NCBI GenBank assembly: GCA_964292295.1
Contig: CAXYVC010000011.1
Span: 1-46,036 of the forward strand
Source: CAXYVC01 sp964292295
GTDB lineage: Bacteria; Acidobacteriota; Holophagae; Holophagales; Holophagaceae
Length of the DNA: 46,036 bases
Direction of reading: 5' to 3'
Position numbers and translations under genes: made by a program. The notes under the pieces were generated by a model, which saw nothing but the letters and a program-made list of their open reading frames with translations, did no database searches and was not told where the DNA came from. Positions 15,609 to 23,907 of this stretch are shown in pieces. Numbering within the stretch: the first letter of the stretch is position 1; every line of letters begins with the position of its first letter.

Positions 15609-17633
15609 TCAGCGCTTCGTCCAGCGGTCGATCCAGGCGAAGACGGTCTCGTGCCAGAGCTTGGCGTTGGCGGGCCTCGCCACGAAGTGGCCCTCGTCGG
15701 GGAAGACCAGGAGCTGGCTGGGAATGCCGCGCAGCTGGTGGATGTTGTAGAGCTGGAGCGCCTCGGTGTAGGCCACGCGGTAGTCCAGCTCGCCGTGCAC
15801 CACGAGCATGGGCTTGGAGAAGGCGCCGGCGGCGTTGTGGGGGCTGTTGCGCTCCCAGAGGGCCTTGGTCTCGGGGCTCTCCCAGGGGAAGCCCTTGAAC
15901 TCGTGCTTCGGGAACCACAGCTCCTCGCTGGCGAGCTGCATGGAGAGGGCGTTGAAGATGCCCGCGTGGCTCACGAAGGCGGCAAAGCGGTCCGCGTGGT
16001 GGCCCGCCAGCCAGTTCACGGCGTAGCCGCCGTAGCTGCCGCCCGCGGCGATCACGCGGTCGCGGTCGGCGTTGGGGTAGCGCTTCAGGGCCGCATCCAG
16101 CACGCAGAGCATGTCCTGGATGGCGCGGCCGCCCCAGTCGCCGCTGATCTCGTTGGTGAACTGCTGGCCGAAGCCCGTGGAGCCCCGGGGGTTCGGTTCC
16201 ACCACCAGGTAGCCGCGGCCCGCCCAGGCCTGGGCGTTCCAGCGGTAGTGCCAGTGGTCGGCGTTGGAGCCCTGGGGGCCTCCGTGGAGGATGAAGGCCA
16301 CGGGATAGCGCCTGGTCGGGTCGAAGTTGGCGGGCTTGAGCACCAGGGCGTGCACCTGGGGCGCCTTGCCGTCGGGGCCGGGAGCCCCGGCGGTCCAGAG
16401 GTCCTCCGCCTGGGGGGAGCCCAGCTCCCTCTCCAGGGCCTCGTTGTGGCGGGTGACGCGCACGGGCTTGCCGCCGCCCAAATCCAGGGCGTACAGGTCC
16501 GGCGGCGCGGCGAGGCTGCTCACCTGGAGCAGGGCCTTCCGGCCGTCCGGCGAGAGCGTGAACGCGTCCACGTGCAGGCCCGGCGTCAGCGCCTTCGGGG
16601 CGTTCCGGCCGTCCCAGCGCCACAGGGGGTTCCGCGCCCGGTCCTCGGCGGTGAAGACCAGATCCTTCCCCGCCCAGGCGAAGGCCCCCACCTGGCGGTC
16701 GAAGGCCTGAGTGGTGGCCACCACCTTGCCCGCGGCGCGGTCGTAGACCCACAGCTCCCACTTGTCGCTCTCGAAGCCGGGCTCGCGCTGGGCGCGCCAG
16801 GCCAGGGTGCGGCCGTCCGGCGCGTAGGCCGGGTCCGCATCCATGGCGGGGTTGTCGCTCAGCTTGCGCAGGGGGCCGCCCTCGACCGACACCTCGAAGA
16901 TGTCGCCGTTGGTGCTGGTGGCCATCGCGAAGTCGGGCTGGCTGTTGAAGGCCAGGAAACGCCCGTCGGGGCTCCAGGCGTAGCCGTTGCCGGTGGAGAC
17001 CATCGCGGGCGTGGGCACGTCCGCGCGGAGGCCTGCGGTGAGGTCCTTCGGGGCCTCGCTGCCGTCGGCCTTCACCACGAAGAGGTGGCTCACCTGGCGG
17101 GGATCCCGCCATTCCATCCAGTGGCGGTACATCAGCGTGTCGTAGACGCGGCCGGTGGCCTTCCGGGCGGCCTGGGCCTTGAGGTAGGCCGCGTTCTCCG
17201 CCTCGCTGCCGCTGGGCACGGTGGCGGAGGTGAAGGCGATGCGCGTGCCGTCGGGGCTCCACAGGGGGCCCGGGGCGCCGCCCCCCAGGGGGGTGAGCTG
17301 CCGGTGCTGGCCGGGGGCCAGGTCCAGCCCCCACCCCTGGCCCCCCGCCTCGTAGGCGAGGCGGGTGCCGTCGGGGCTGAAACGCGGACCCGCCTGGTTG
17401 CCGGGGCCCAGGTCCAGGCTGCGGGCCTCGCCCCCGGCGGGCTTGAACCACAGGCGGGTGGTGATGCGGTTGGCTTCCGGATCCGCCACGCCCACCTGGT
17501 AGGCCAGGTCGCCCTTGGCGGAGAGGGCGGGAGCGGCCACGCGTTGGACCTTGAAGAGGTCCTCGATCTGCATGGGGCGCTGGGCCGCCAGGGTGAGGGA
17601 CGCGAGGCCGAGGGCCAGGGACGGGATGCGCAT
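15609..17633 (-). CDS. S9-family (prolyl oligopeptidase-type) serine peptidase, secreted
   Basis: A 674-residue protein with an N-terminal signal peptide (MRIPSLALGLASLTLAA), a WD/PD40-like beta-propeller (repeats such as GPLWSPDGTRIAF, YAWSPDGRFLAF, PAYAPDGRTLAW) and a C-terminal alpha/beta hydrolase domain. The triad is visible: Ser in GGSYGG (about residue 532), Asp in GELDYRV (about 616) and His in DEGHFV (about 648). This layout is that of acylaminoacyl peptidase or dipeptidyl aminopeptidase, which cleave short peptides in the periplasm. ATG 17633 has an AGGAG ribosome site. It follows the S41 peptidase gene by 32 bases on the same strand, suggesting a joint role in periplasmic protein turnover. 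Confidence 0.9.
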   Translation of the reverse strand: MRIPSLALGLASLTLAAQRPMQIEDLFKVQRVAAPALSAKGDLAYQVGVADPEANRITTRLWFKPAGGEARSLDLGPGNQAGPRFSPDGTRLAYEAGGQGWGLDLAPGQHRQLTPLGGGAPGPLWSPDGTRIAFTSATVPSGSEAENAAYLKAQAARKATGRVYDTLMYRHWMEWRDPRQVSHLFVVKADGSEAPKDLTAGLRADVPTPAMVSTGNGYAWSPDGRFLAFNSQPDFAMATSTNGDIFEVSVEGGPLRKLSDNPAMDADPAYAPDGRTLAWRAQREPGFESDKWELWVYDRAAGKVVATTQAFDRQVGAFAWAGKDLVFTAEDRARNPLWRWDGRNAPKALTPGLHVDAFTLSPDGRKALLQVSSLAAPPDLYALDLGGGKPVRVTRHNEALERELGSPQAEDLWTAGAPGPDGKAPQVHALVLKPANFDPTRRYPVAFILHGGPQGSNADHWHYRWNAQAWAGRGYLVVEPNPRGSTGFGQQFTNEISGDWGGRAIQDMLCVLDAALKRYPNADRDRVIAAGGSYGGYAVNWLAGHHADRFAAFVSHAGIFNALSMQLASEELWFPKHEFKGFPWESPETKALWERNSPHNAAGAFSKPMLVVHGELDYRVAYTEALQLYNIHQLRGIPSQLLVFPDEGHFVARPANAKLWHETVFAWIDRWTKR

Positions 17634-17665
17634 GGGAACTCCTACTCCTGGATGGACGAAGGGTG

Positions 17666-19228
17666 TCAGGCGGCGGGCTTGCCCTGGGCGCCGCGCGTCA
17701 TGAGCGCCAGGGCCTCCGGGAGGGCCTCCAGGGCCTTCTTGACCTGGGGATCGCGGTCGCAGAGGAAGCGGAAGCCTGCCTCCACGCCGAAGGCGATGTT
17801 CTGCAGCTCGTAGCCGAGCTGGTCCCGCATGTCGGCGTGGTTCTGGGGGTCGCTCCACTCCGCGTCCGTCATGGGGATCTTCTCCGCGGCCAGCCAGTCC
17901 CGGAAGCGGGCCATCAGGGCCTCGTCCGGCATCTGCTGCGGCTTCACGCCATGGCGCTCCTTCTCGATCACGGCGAACTTGAAGAAGGCGCCGTAGCGGT
18001 AGCGCATGTTGCCCACGAAGGGGGTGAGCCTGGCGGCCTCCACCTTGTGGTCGGGGGTGATGCCGCCGCCGCCGTAGACCGTGCGGCCCAGGTCCGTCTT
18101 GAAGGTGGGGCCCTGGCCGGCGTTCCCGTTCTCGTTCTCCTCCGGGATCAGGTAGTCGTCCAGGCCGTGCTTGTAGTCGCGCTGGATGCAGCGACCCGAG
18201 GGCGTGTAGTACCGCGCGGTGGTGAGCGCCAGGCCCCGGGTGCGGCCGATGGCCATCACGCTCTGGACGAGCCCCTTGCCCCAGGACACCTGCCCCACCA
18301 GCAGGCCGCGGTCGTGATCCTGCACCGCGCCGGCCACGATCTCGCTGGCGCTGGCGCTGTTCCGGTTGATCAGCACCACCAGGGGGAAGGGGTCCAGCGT
18401 GGCGCTGCCCGGGGTGCGCGCCTCGCCCATCCCGCGGCCGTCGCGCCCCTTCTGGGAGACGATGAGCTGGTTGGGCCCAAGCAGCTGGCTGCAGATGTCC
18501 AGCGCCGCCTGCATGAGGCCGCCGCCGTTGTAGCGCAGGTCGAGGATCAGCTCGCGCATGCCCTGCTGCTTGAGCGAGGCCACCGCGCGCTCGAACTCCT
18601 CGGCGGTGGTCTCGCCGAAGTCCTTCACGTGGATGAAGCCCGTGGTGGGGGTGAGCATGAAGCTGTAGTACACGCTGTTGGCGGGGATCTCGCCGCGGGT
18701 GAGGCTGAACCGGAAGGGTTCGGGGAAGCCCGGGCGCTGGATCTGCACCTCCACCACGGTGCCCTTCTCGCCGCGCAGCTTCTGCACCGCCTGCTCGTTC
18801 GTCCACCCGTCGATGCTCTTGCCGTCGATCTCGCGGATGTAGTCGCCGGGCCGGATGCCCGCCTTGTCGGAGGGGCCGCCCCGCACGATGCTCACCACCA
18901 CGATGCCGTCCGGCTGCTGCTGGATGACCGAGCCGATGCCGAAGAAGCTGCCCCGCTGGTTCTCCCGCATCGTGCGGAATTCCGCCTCGTCCATGTAGTT
19001 GCTGTGGGGATCCAGCGTGTGGAGCATGCCCTGGATGGTGGCGTAGGTCACCTGGCGCGGCGCCGGGGGCTCCACGCTGGCGCGCTGCAGGAGGCCCATG
19101 ACCTCCGTGAGCGTCTCCAGGCTGCGCTGGCGGGCCCGCTCGTCCCCCGTGCGGCCCGCCAGGGGGGCGTAGACCAGGGTGGTCCCCAGGGCCAGCATCC
19201 ACATCCAGTTGCGTCCGAACCAGCGCAT
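17666..19228 (-). CDS. C-terminal processing peptidase, S41 family
   Basis: A 520-residue periplasmic protease with an N-terminal membrane/signal segment (WMWMLALGTTLVYAPLAG), a PDZ domain (SFFGIGSVIQQQ to GPSDKAGIRPGDYIREIDG) and the S41 catalytic core. The Ser-Lys dyad is Ser in NRNSASASEI (about residue 293) and Lys in GQVSWGKGLVQS (about 318), 25 apart as in Prc. GGGGITPDH is also characteristic. Such enzymes trim C-termini of envelope proteins. ATG 19228 is preferred to GTG 19267 because GGAG lies just upstream and the extra residues are a proline run. The family is commonly called CtpA. Confidence 0.93.
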   Translation of the reverse strand: MRWFGRNWMWMLALGTTLVYAPLAGRTGDERARQRSLETLTEVMGLLQRASVEPPAPRQVTYATIQGMLHTLDPHSNYMDEAEFRTMRENQRGSFFGIGSVIQQQPDGIVVVSIVRGGPSDKAGIRPGDYIREIDGKSIDGWTNEQAVQKLRGEKGTVVEVQIQRPGFPEPFRFSLTRGEIPANSVYYSFMLTPTTGFIHVKDFGETTAEEFERAVASLKQQGMRELILDLRYNGGGLMQAALDICSQLLGPNQLIVSQKGRDGRGMGEARTPGSATLDPFPLVVLINRNSASASEIVAGAVQDHDRGLLVGQVSWGKGLVQSVMAIGRTRGLALTTARYYTPSGRCIQRDYKHGLDDYLIPEENENGNAGQGPTFKTDLGRTVYGGGGITPDHKVEAARLTPFVGNMRYRYGAFFKFAVIEKERHGVKPQQMPDEALMARFRDWLAAEKIPMTDAEWSDPQNHADMRDQLGYELQNIAFGVEAGFRFLCDRDPQVKKALEALPEALALMTRGAQGKPAA

Positions 19229-19279
19229 GGGGCTCCGTTCCTTGGTGGGGGGGGGTGGCGGGATCACCGGCGGATCCGC

Positions 19280-19903
19280 TCAGGCGTCCGGGAAGGTGGC
19301 CAGGATGGCGCGGGCCTCCGCCGCGCGCCGGGCCAGGCGGGAACGCCGGGCCAGCACCACCGCCTGGAGCTCCCGGTAGGCCCGCTCCAGGTCATCGTTC
19401 ACGATCAGGTGCTCGTACTGGGGGTACTGCTCCATCTCGTGGCGTGCGTGGTCCAGGCGCAGGCGCAGCTGCTCCTCTCCCTCGCTGCCGCGGCCGCGCA
19501 GGCGCCGGGCCAGCACCTCGGCGCTCGGGGGCGCCAGGAAGACCATCACCGCCTCGGGCAGGGACGCCTTCACCCGGGCCGCGCCCACGGTCTCGATGTC
19601 CAGCAGGATGTCGGTGCCCTGGGCCAGGCGTTCCTGCAGCCAGGCCTTCCCGGTGCCGTAGCGGTTGGCGTAGACCTGGACCCACTCCACGAAGCCGCCC
19701 TCCGCCACCATGCGGTCGAAGGTGGCGTCGTCCACGAAGAAGTAGTCCTTCCCGTCCACCTCGCCTTCCCGGGGCGCCCGCGTGGTGAAGCTCACGCTGA
19801 AGGAGAGGTCCGGCACCTCCTGGACCAGGCGCCGCGCCAGGGTGGACTTCCCGGTCCCCGAAGGGGCCGAGAGGACAAAGATGCTTCCGGCGGGCCGCTC
19901 CAC
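19280..19903 (-). CDS. gmk: Guanylate kinase
   Basis: GMP kinase, which makes GDP from GMP and ATP. The P-loop is APSGTGKST at about residues 11-19, followed by VSFTTRAPREGEVDGKDYFFVD (GMP-binding Arg and Tyr) and EWVQVYANRYGT; ILLDIETVGAARVK is the usual core strand. Start is GTG: 19903 has GAGG at the right distance, and GTG 19909 in the same frame is an alternative. At 207 residues it is normal length. The open frame upstream is a shadow over the tmRNA gene. It lies 51 bases upstream of the S41 peptidase on the same strand. Confidence 0.93.
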   Translation of the reverse strand: MERPAGSIFVLSAPSGTGKSTLARRLVQEVPDLSFSVSFTTRAPREGEVDGKDYFFVDDATFDRMVAEGGFVEWVQVYANRYGTGKAWLQERLAQGTDILLDIETVGAARVKASLPEAVMVFLAPPSAEVLARRLRGRGSEGEEQLRLRLDHARHEMEQYPQYEHLIVNDDLERAYRELQAVVLARRSRLARRAAEARAILATFPDA

Positions 19904-19951
19904 GTTCACCTCGCCGGTCCATCTTAGGACCTCCGCCCCCTGGTCGGGCGC

Positions 19952-19980
19952 TTGAATGGCGGGCAACCGGGTTCCATACT
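19952..19980 (+). promoter_or_regulatory. sigma-70-like promoter of ssrA
   Basis: TTGAAT (19952-19957), 17-base spacer, CATACT (19975-19980). Transcription would start near 19987, leaving a 5' leader of about 60 bases to be removed by RNase P. A 7-base dyad GGGTTCC-N7-GGAACCC (19969-19989) overlaps the -10 box and could be an operator or only a leader hairpin. Confidence 0.5.
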
Positions 19981-20049
19981 CAGGAACCCGCGGGATCCGG
20001 GCCTCGAGGGGCAGGACGCGCGGACACGCCGCCCGTGGCGGCTCCTTCA

Positions 20050-20432
<383 letters not shown>

Positions 20433-20442
20433 GACCGCACGT

Positions 20443-20474
20443 AAGCCACTGCTGATGCAGTGGCTTATTTTTTT
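20443..20474 (+). terminator. terminator following ssrA, island-encoded
   Basis: Perfect stem AAGCCACTGC / GCAGTGGCTT (20443-20452, 20457-20466) with a TGAT loop, then A and seven Ts. It lies just inside the island, so the inserted element supplies the terminator now used by tmRNA; the original downstream sequence is at 36064 onward. Confidence 0.9.
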
Positions 20475-20485
20475 GCGCCTAGCTT

Positions 20486-20506
20486 CATCCATACGAACAT
20501 CCATAC
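20486..20506 (+). repeat. putative left arm-type integrase sites
   Basis: Two copies of CATCCATAC (20486-20494, 20498-20506) with a 3-base spacer. The same pair with the same spacing is found at 35891-35911 near the right end. Short tandem repeats near both ends of an island are typical arm-type binding sites for the tyrosine integrase N-domain. Confidence 0.6.
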
Positions 20507-20634
20507 GGGCTGTAGATGCCGTTCTGGGCTGGTGCCATGGCGTGCTTTGATTCGCCGGGGGGTGGGTTTCGCGGAGGCGGCGTGGCCGCGCGCATACCAC
20601 AACTTGCACTTTGCCGACCAATACACAGATGGCA

Positions 20635-20650
20635 TGTGATGTGGGTCACA
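20635..20650. promoter_or_regulatory. CRP/FNR-family-like palindrome
   Basis: TGTGATGTGGGTCACA fits TGTGA-N6-TCACA exactly, the core consensus of E. coli CRP sites. It is followed by a second palindrome, GAAAATTTTC (20653-20662). Both lie in the 330-base gene-free leader (20475-20804) ahead of the first island gene, which otherwise shows only short shadow frames. A host CRP-family regulator could act here; a chance match is possible. Confidence 0.4.
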
Positions 20651-20767
20651 TTGAAAATTTTCAGACTGTGTAATCCCGGATTTGGCGGTCGGGGGGGATA
20701 GGCTCGCAGAAGGCAGCACCCAACATCGGTCTCCACCGCGATGCCGGGGCGTTGCCATGTCCTGACC

Positions 20768-20784
20768 AGGCCTAGCTTAGGCCT
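20768..20784. promoter_or_regulatory. operator-like inverted repeat ahead of the double-RHH gene
   Basis: AGGCCTA-GCT-TAGGCCT, perfect 7-base arms, ending 10 bases before the GGAGG ribosome site of the gene at 20805. The next gene encodes a ribbon-helix-helix-like protein, so autoregulation is plausible. Confidence 0.5.
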
Positions 20785-20804
20785 CATTCGCCGTGGAGGC
20801 AGAC

Positions 20805-21263
20805 ATGTCATACCGCCGCAAAGCACCCCTTGCTGTCACCCTGACCCACCGTCAGGCGTGGCCCATCCTGGCGATGTTGGCCACGACCGGTGAAGACCCC
20901 CGTGCGTGGGCCACCCGTGTCCTGGTCGCCACGGCGCTGGGAACCATCAGCCTGGTCCGCCAGCACATGGCCTACCTGGCCGGGGTGCGTCGTCGTGGGT
21001 CCGGCCCCAAGCCTACCCGCCGCATCCCCACGATGGTCCCAGTGCCCATCTGGCCGAAGGACGCGGCCCCGGCAGTACGCACAGTCGGTGCATCGGTGAC
21101 GTGGGACCCCCGTTTCGACGGGACCCTGCGCGTCAGCCTGTCCCAGGCTACCTCCGACCTGGTCGAACAGGCGGCCGACATGGTTGGAGCCCAGCGCAGC
21201 GAATGGGTCCGACTGGTCCTGGTGGCGGCGGCGGAGCCGACCTGGTTGCCGCGAGTGATCTAG
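20805..21263 (+). CDS. small protein with two ribbon-helix-helix-like halves
   Basis: A 152-residue protein not recognised by name. Two segments resemble each other: residues about 8-46 (LAVTLTHRQAWPILAML ... WATRVLVATAL) and about 107-143 (LRVSLSQATSDLVEQAA ... WVRLVLVAAAE). Each has a short strand with alternating V/L and T/S followed by two helices ending in W(A/V)-x-x-VLVA, as expected for a ribbon-helix-helix fold. A basic linker (RRRGSGPKPTRR) joins them. ATG 20805 is fixed by GGAGG at 20795. It leads the plus-strand pair with the primase-like gene and may regulate replication of the island or its own promoter, which holds a perfect dyad. DNA binding is inferred from pattern only. Confidence 0.55.
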   Translation: MSYRRKAPLAVTLTHRQAWPILAMLATTGEDPRAWATRVLVATALGTISLVRQHMAYLAGVRRRGSGPKPTRRIPTMVPVPIWPKDAAPAVRTVGASVTWDPRFDGTLRVSLSQATSDLVEQAADMVGAQRSEWVRLVLVAAAEPTWLPRVI

Positions 21264-21282
21264 TCGCGCGGGACGCTGACAT

Positions 21283-21302
21283 GGGGCCCCTTTGGGGGCC
21301 CC
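21283..21302. other. GC-only hairpin between double-RHH and primase genes
   Basis: GGGGCCCC-TTTG-GGGGCCCC, a perfect 8-bp stem 20 bases after the first gene's stop. With no T-run it is more likely an attenuating or mRNA-processing hairpin than a classic terminator. It overlaps an in-frame ATG (21281) of the next gene, one reason to prefer a downstream start. Confidence 0.5.
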
Positions 21303-21322
21303 ATCCTGCAAACGGGGGCAGT

Positions 21323-22549
21323 GTGCGGTATGGCTGGATCTACAAGGCTTTTCAGGACGCGGGCATCCCCCTGGTTAGGCTAGGCCCAATGGCTAAGCGG
21401 CTGAAGTCTGTTTTGCGCGAATGCCTGTGTAGGTCGCTTCCCGAAATCGAGTACTCACTCGAAGACGGCCAAAACATCGGCGTGGTCGCCCATTCCCACA
21501 TTTTGGGCGCGATCAATCCGCAGCGTTTCGCAGTTCTTGACGTCGACAGGGGGCATCCTGGGATCGATCTGTCTCGGTTTTTCTGGCGCGTGCACCGCCC
21601 GGACCAACAGGACCGAGCCCATTATTGGTTCCGGGTCGCGGGTGCGGCCCCATTGAAAGCCGTGCACGATCGGCGCGGATGGGATCTTGCTCCGTGGCTT
21701 GCGGTGATGCCCGGGTCCCGTCATCAGGATGGTAGCGACTACGTGCTGGAGGTCCGAATCGAGGATCGATGGGAAGAATGGGACGGCGAACCATTTCAGA
21801 TCGGAGACCTTCCCTGCATCCTTCCCGATGAGATCCTCCCCCCGGCGGAACAGGTGGACAGGCAGTCGTGGGCCCTGACCGTCCCGACAGAGCCACCAGT
21901 GTGGGTGCCAGCAACGGGAACCATGGCCACACGACGCAAAATGGCCCGCTACTACGCGTCGCATGCAGCCCGGCAGTCTGTCTGCCACCACCGAGCGCAC
22001 AGCGCTCTGTTGGTCCTGGTGACCAATCTTCGCCTTTACCATGGCCTGTCCTGGGCGGATACGCTGCAGGTGATCAGAGAATGTTACGACCTTCGGTGCA
22101 CGACTGAAGATGGCTGCCCCTACCCATGGTCAGACGACGAGATCCTGCACAAGTGGCAGGAGGCCGGCAAGCCCGGCATGTGGCCGACCCTTGGTGCTTC
22201 TGATCGGCGAGCACAAGCAAAGGTGCGTGCTGATGCCCTTGTCAAAAGCGTCAGGACCTTCCTCAGTTCCGAAACTGAACGCGGGGGCTTCTGCACTGCC
22301 ACTGATCTTCGGCTGGCCTATATCGATTGGCGTGGCGGAGAGAATGTATCTGCCAAGGCGTTCGGGGATGCTGTTCGGCGGGTGGTCGGTGTCGGGACGT
22401 CTACTTCAGGAGGTGGGCGCCGCTATGCAGGGTTTCGACTTCGTCCGGAGCCGGTTGGCGACCTTGAACACGCAGGCAAAGACGGAGGTCATACCGATGC
22501 GGATCCAGGCTTGACCAGTAGTCTGCAAAAGGGAGGACGGACCGCATAG
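21323..22549 (+). CDS. primase-polymerase-like replication protein
   Basis: About 408 residues. The first half matches the layout of archaeo-eukaryotic prim-pol domains: a metal motif FAVLDVDRG (about 72-80), then HYWFRV (the usual G-x-H-hydrophobic motif in weakened form) and GWDLAPWLAVMPGSRHQDGSDYVLEV, close to the family's 'D.R..G.Y.V.P.S....G..Y'. The second half (RAHSALLVLVTNLRLYHGLSWADTLQVI ... PYPWSDDEILHKWQEA) resembles the PriCT helical domain of plasmid and phage primases. There is no helicase domain. GTG 21323 (preceded by GGGGG) is preferred; ATG 21281 lies in a hairpin. It may prime replication of the excised island. Assignment rests on motif order, not a search. Confidence 0.5.
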   Translation: MRYGWIYKAFQDAGIPLVRLGPMAKRLKSVLRECLCRSLPEIEYSLEDGQNIGVVAHSHILGAINPQRFAVLDVDRGHPGIDLSRFFWRVHRPDQQDRAHYWFRVAGAAPLKAVHDRRGWDLAPWLAVMPGSRHQDGSDYVLEVRIEDRWEEWDGEPFQIGDLPCILPDEILPPAEQVDRQSWALTVPTEPPVWVPATGTMATRRKMARYYASHAARQSVCHHRAHSALLVLVTNLRLYHGLSWADTLQVIRECYDLRCTTEDGCPYPWSDDEILHKWQEAGKPGMWPTLGASDRRAQAKVRADALVKSVRTFLSSETERGGFCTATDLRLAYIDWRGGENVSAKAFGDAVRRVVGVGTSTSGGGRRYAGFRLRPEPVGDLEHAGKDGGHTDADPGLTSSLQKGGRTA

Positions 22550-22853
22550 CGGGCAGCAGGACCGCCTTCGGAAGCAGTCCAAGTCCTTCCTTGCTTCTTG
22601 CTTCTTGTAAGGGGATGTTGTGGCTGGTCATGGACCCACCCCACCTGCGTCCCTGTCCGCCGCCCTTGCCGGGTGGGGGCGACGGCCAGGGACCCAGGCG
22701 GGGCAGGCAGGGGACGGGCGGGTCGGGGATCCGCCCGTCAGGCCTGCAAAAGCGGGGGGCTCGGGCCTTCCCATCGGGGCAAGTGGCATTCAGAAGGGAA
22801 TCACAGGGATCTTGCCGACAGCGATGACCAGATCCCTGCACATCGCTGTCGGT
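22550..22853. other. intergenic region with two structured inverted repeats
   Basis: No gene seen. Two notable structures: GACGGGCGG / CCGCCCGTC (22713-22721 and 22731-22739), and CCGACAGCGATG / CATCGCTGTCGG (22815-22826 and 22841-22852), the latter immediately after the stop of the minus-strand gene at 22854. A second pair, CAGGGATC / GATCCCTG (22804-22811 and 22831-22838), interleaves with the latter, so the two stems exclude each other or form a pseudoknot. They probably end two convergent transcripts. Confidence 0.55.
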
Positions 22854-23228
22854 CTAGATTCGGTCCAGCAATCGCCGCACGTGGGCAAGGGCCGCTTCTG
22901 AATCATCGAGTTCACGGCGAATTCCATTTATATAATTGAAGAATGTTTCGTGCTGCATGCGGAGCAGCGCCTGCGCCTCGGCGATCGCCGGGCCAATGTC
23001 GTCAACTGGCGATGAGGCGCGCAGGGTCTCGGCCAGAATGCATTGCGGCAGGTGTCCCTGGTCAGGCCCCCGCAGGCACCAGGGGCACGTCGGGATCAGG
23101 GTGCCAGGCAGCCCCCATTCAATGGCATAGATAAATCGTTCAGCGCGAGCCAGCTTCGACGCCGCCTGGATTAGCAAGCGCGTCGTGCTTTCACGCGTCA
23201 GGTGGGGGGCGACCAGGTCTTCGTCCAT
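22854..23228 (-). CDS. hypothetical protein with Cys/His motif
   Basis: A 124-residue, mostly helical protein that I do not recognise. CPWC followed by H and C (PTCPWCLRGPDQGHLPQC) could bind one zinc ion. The C-terminal half (ETFFNYINGIRRELDDSEAALAHVRRLLDRI) is a probable amphipathic coiled helix. GGGAG lies upstream of ATG 23228. It is the last of four minus-strand genes starting with mobC and probably belongs to the mobilization operon. Confidence 0.6.
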   Translation of the reverse strand: MDEDLVAPHLTRESTTRLLIQAASKLARAERFIYAIEWGLPGTLIPTCPWCLRGPDQGHLPQCILAETLRASSPVDDIGPAIAEAQALLRMQHETFFNYINGIRRELDDSEAALAHVRRLLDRI

Positions 23229-23298
23229 GGGTTCTCCCGGGTTGGTGCCGCCAGGATAGGGAGGTGGCTAGAAAATTGGAGCGGGAGTCATTTGCCTG

Positions 23299-23907
23299 CT
23301 ATCCGGCCCAGTAAAGCCAGCCAAGGGATTCGAAGGCGATGCCCCATGGGTGAACTTGGTCCGCCGGGACCTGGTGGGCTGGGCCAATCGCGGTCAGTAG
23401 CGTCCCAGGCCAACCACAAAGGGCGGCACTGCCGGCCTGTTGCAGCCTGCCCATGTCGTTGGCGGTGGCAAAGACCATGATCAGACCTGCCTCCGTGTCG
23501 GACACCCACAGGTCGCGCGCCGAGGCATCGACGAAAGGGATGATGCATTTCCCAAGAAGGGCGTCCAGCTTTGTTGCGGCTTCAGCGTCTCGAGGACGTG
23601 GGCCGTATTCGGCGCAGACCTGGGCGATTGTCTGCATCCGATCGATTTGTTGGGGGTGTGTCCAACCCTGGGCCTGCAACCACTCCCAGGCCTCGGTCCA
23701 GCGAGGGGCTCTGGGCTCCCACACGCCGCCCGTCATCATGGCGGGAACGGGCCGCGGAAGGGCGCCGGGTCCGTAGACGTGGCGCCCCAGCCCCTGAGGC
23801 CATTCCGGCGGCATCCGGCGCAGATAGTCCACGTACGATGCGAGCCCACGCAGCCGCAGAGTCGTAGGCTGGGATTGCGTCGAGATCGATTGTGCAGCCT
23901 GTCCCAT
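23299..23907 (-). CDS. hypothetical protein overlapping the relaxase 3' end
   Basis: A 202-residue protein not recognised. ATG 23907 has a strong GGAGGG site 8 bases upstream. Its first 109 codons overlap the relaxase frame in another phase. Composition (ASYVDYLRRMPPEWPQGLG, RWTEAWEWLQAQGWTHPQQIDR, VSDTEAGLIMVFATANDMGRL) looks like real soluble protein throughout, whereas the relaxase tail over the same DNA is rich in Arg, Gly, Ser and Pro. It is either an independently translated overlapping gene or the true C-terminal part of the relaxase after a +1 shift. Confidence 0.6.
   Translation of the reverse strand: MGQAAQSISTQSQPTTLRLRGLASYVDYLRRMPPEWPQGLGRHVYGPGALPRPVPAMMTGGVWEPRAPRWTEAWEWLQAQGWTHPQQIDRMQTIAQVCAEYGPRPRDAEAATKLDALLGKCIIPFVDASARDLWVSDTEAGLIMVFATANDMGRLQQAGSAALCGWPGTLLTAIGPAHQVPADQVHPWGIAFESLGWLYWAG

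Noticed and set aside
15397..17451. Long minus-strand frame overlapping the S9 peptidase in another phase
   Set aside because: The S9 peptidase frame has signal peptide, propeller repeats and triad; the other is Arg/Pro/Gly-rich noise.
17663..19927. Long plus-strand frame opposite the S41 peptidase and guanylate kinase
   Set aside because: Antisense shadow; the minus-strand genes have intact catalytic motifs and ribosome sites.
22713..22739. CRISPR-like repeat in the GC-rich gap
   Set aside because: Only one inverted repeat pair is present; there is no periodic repeat-spacer pattern anywhere in the window.
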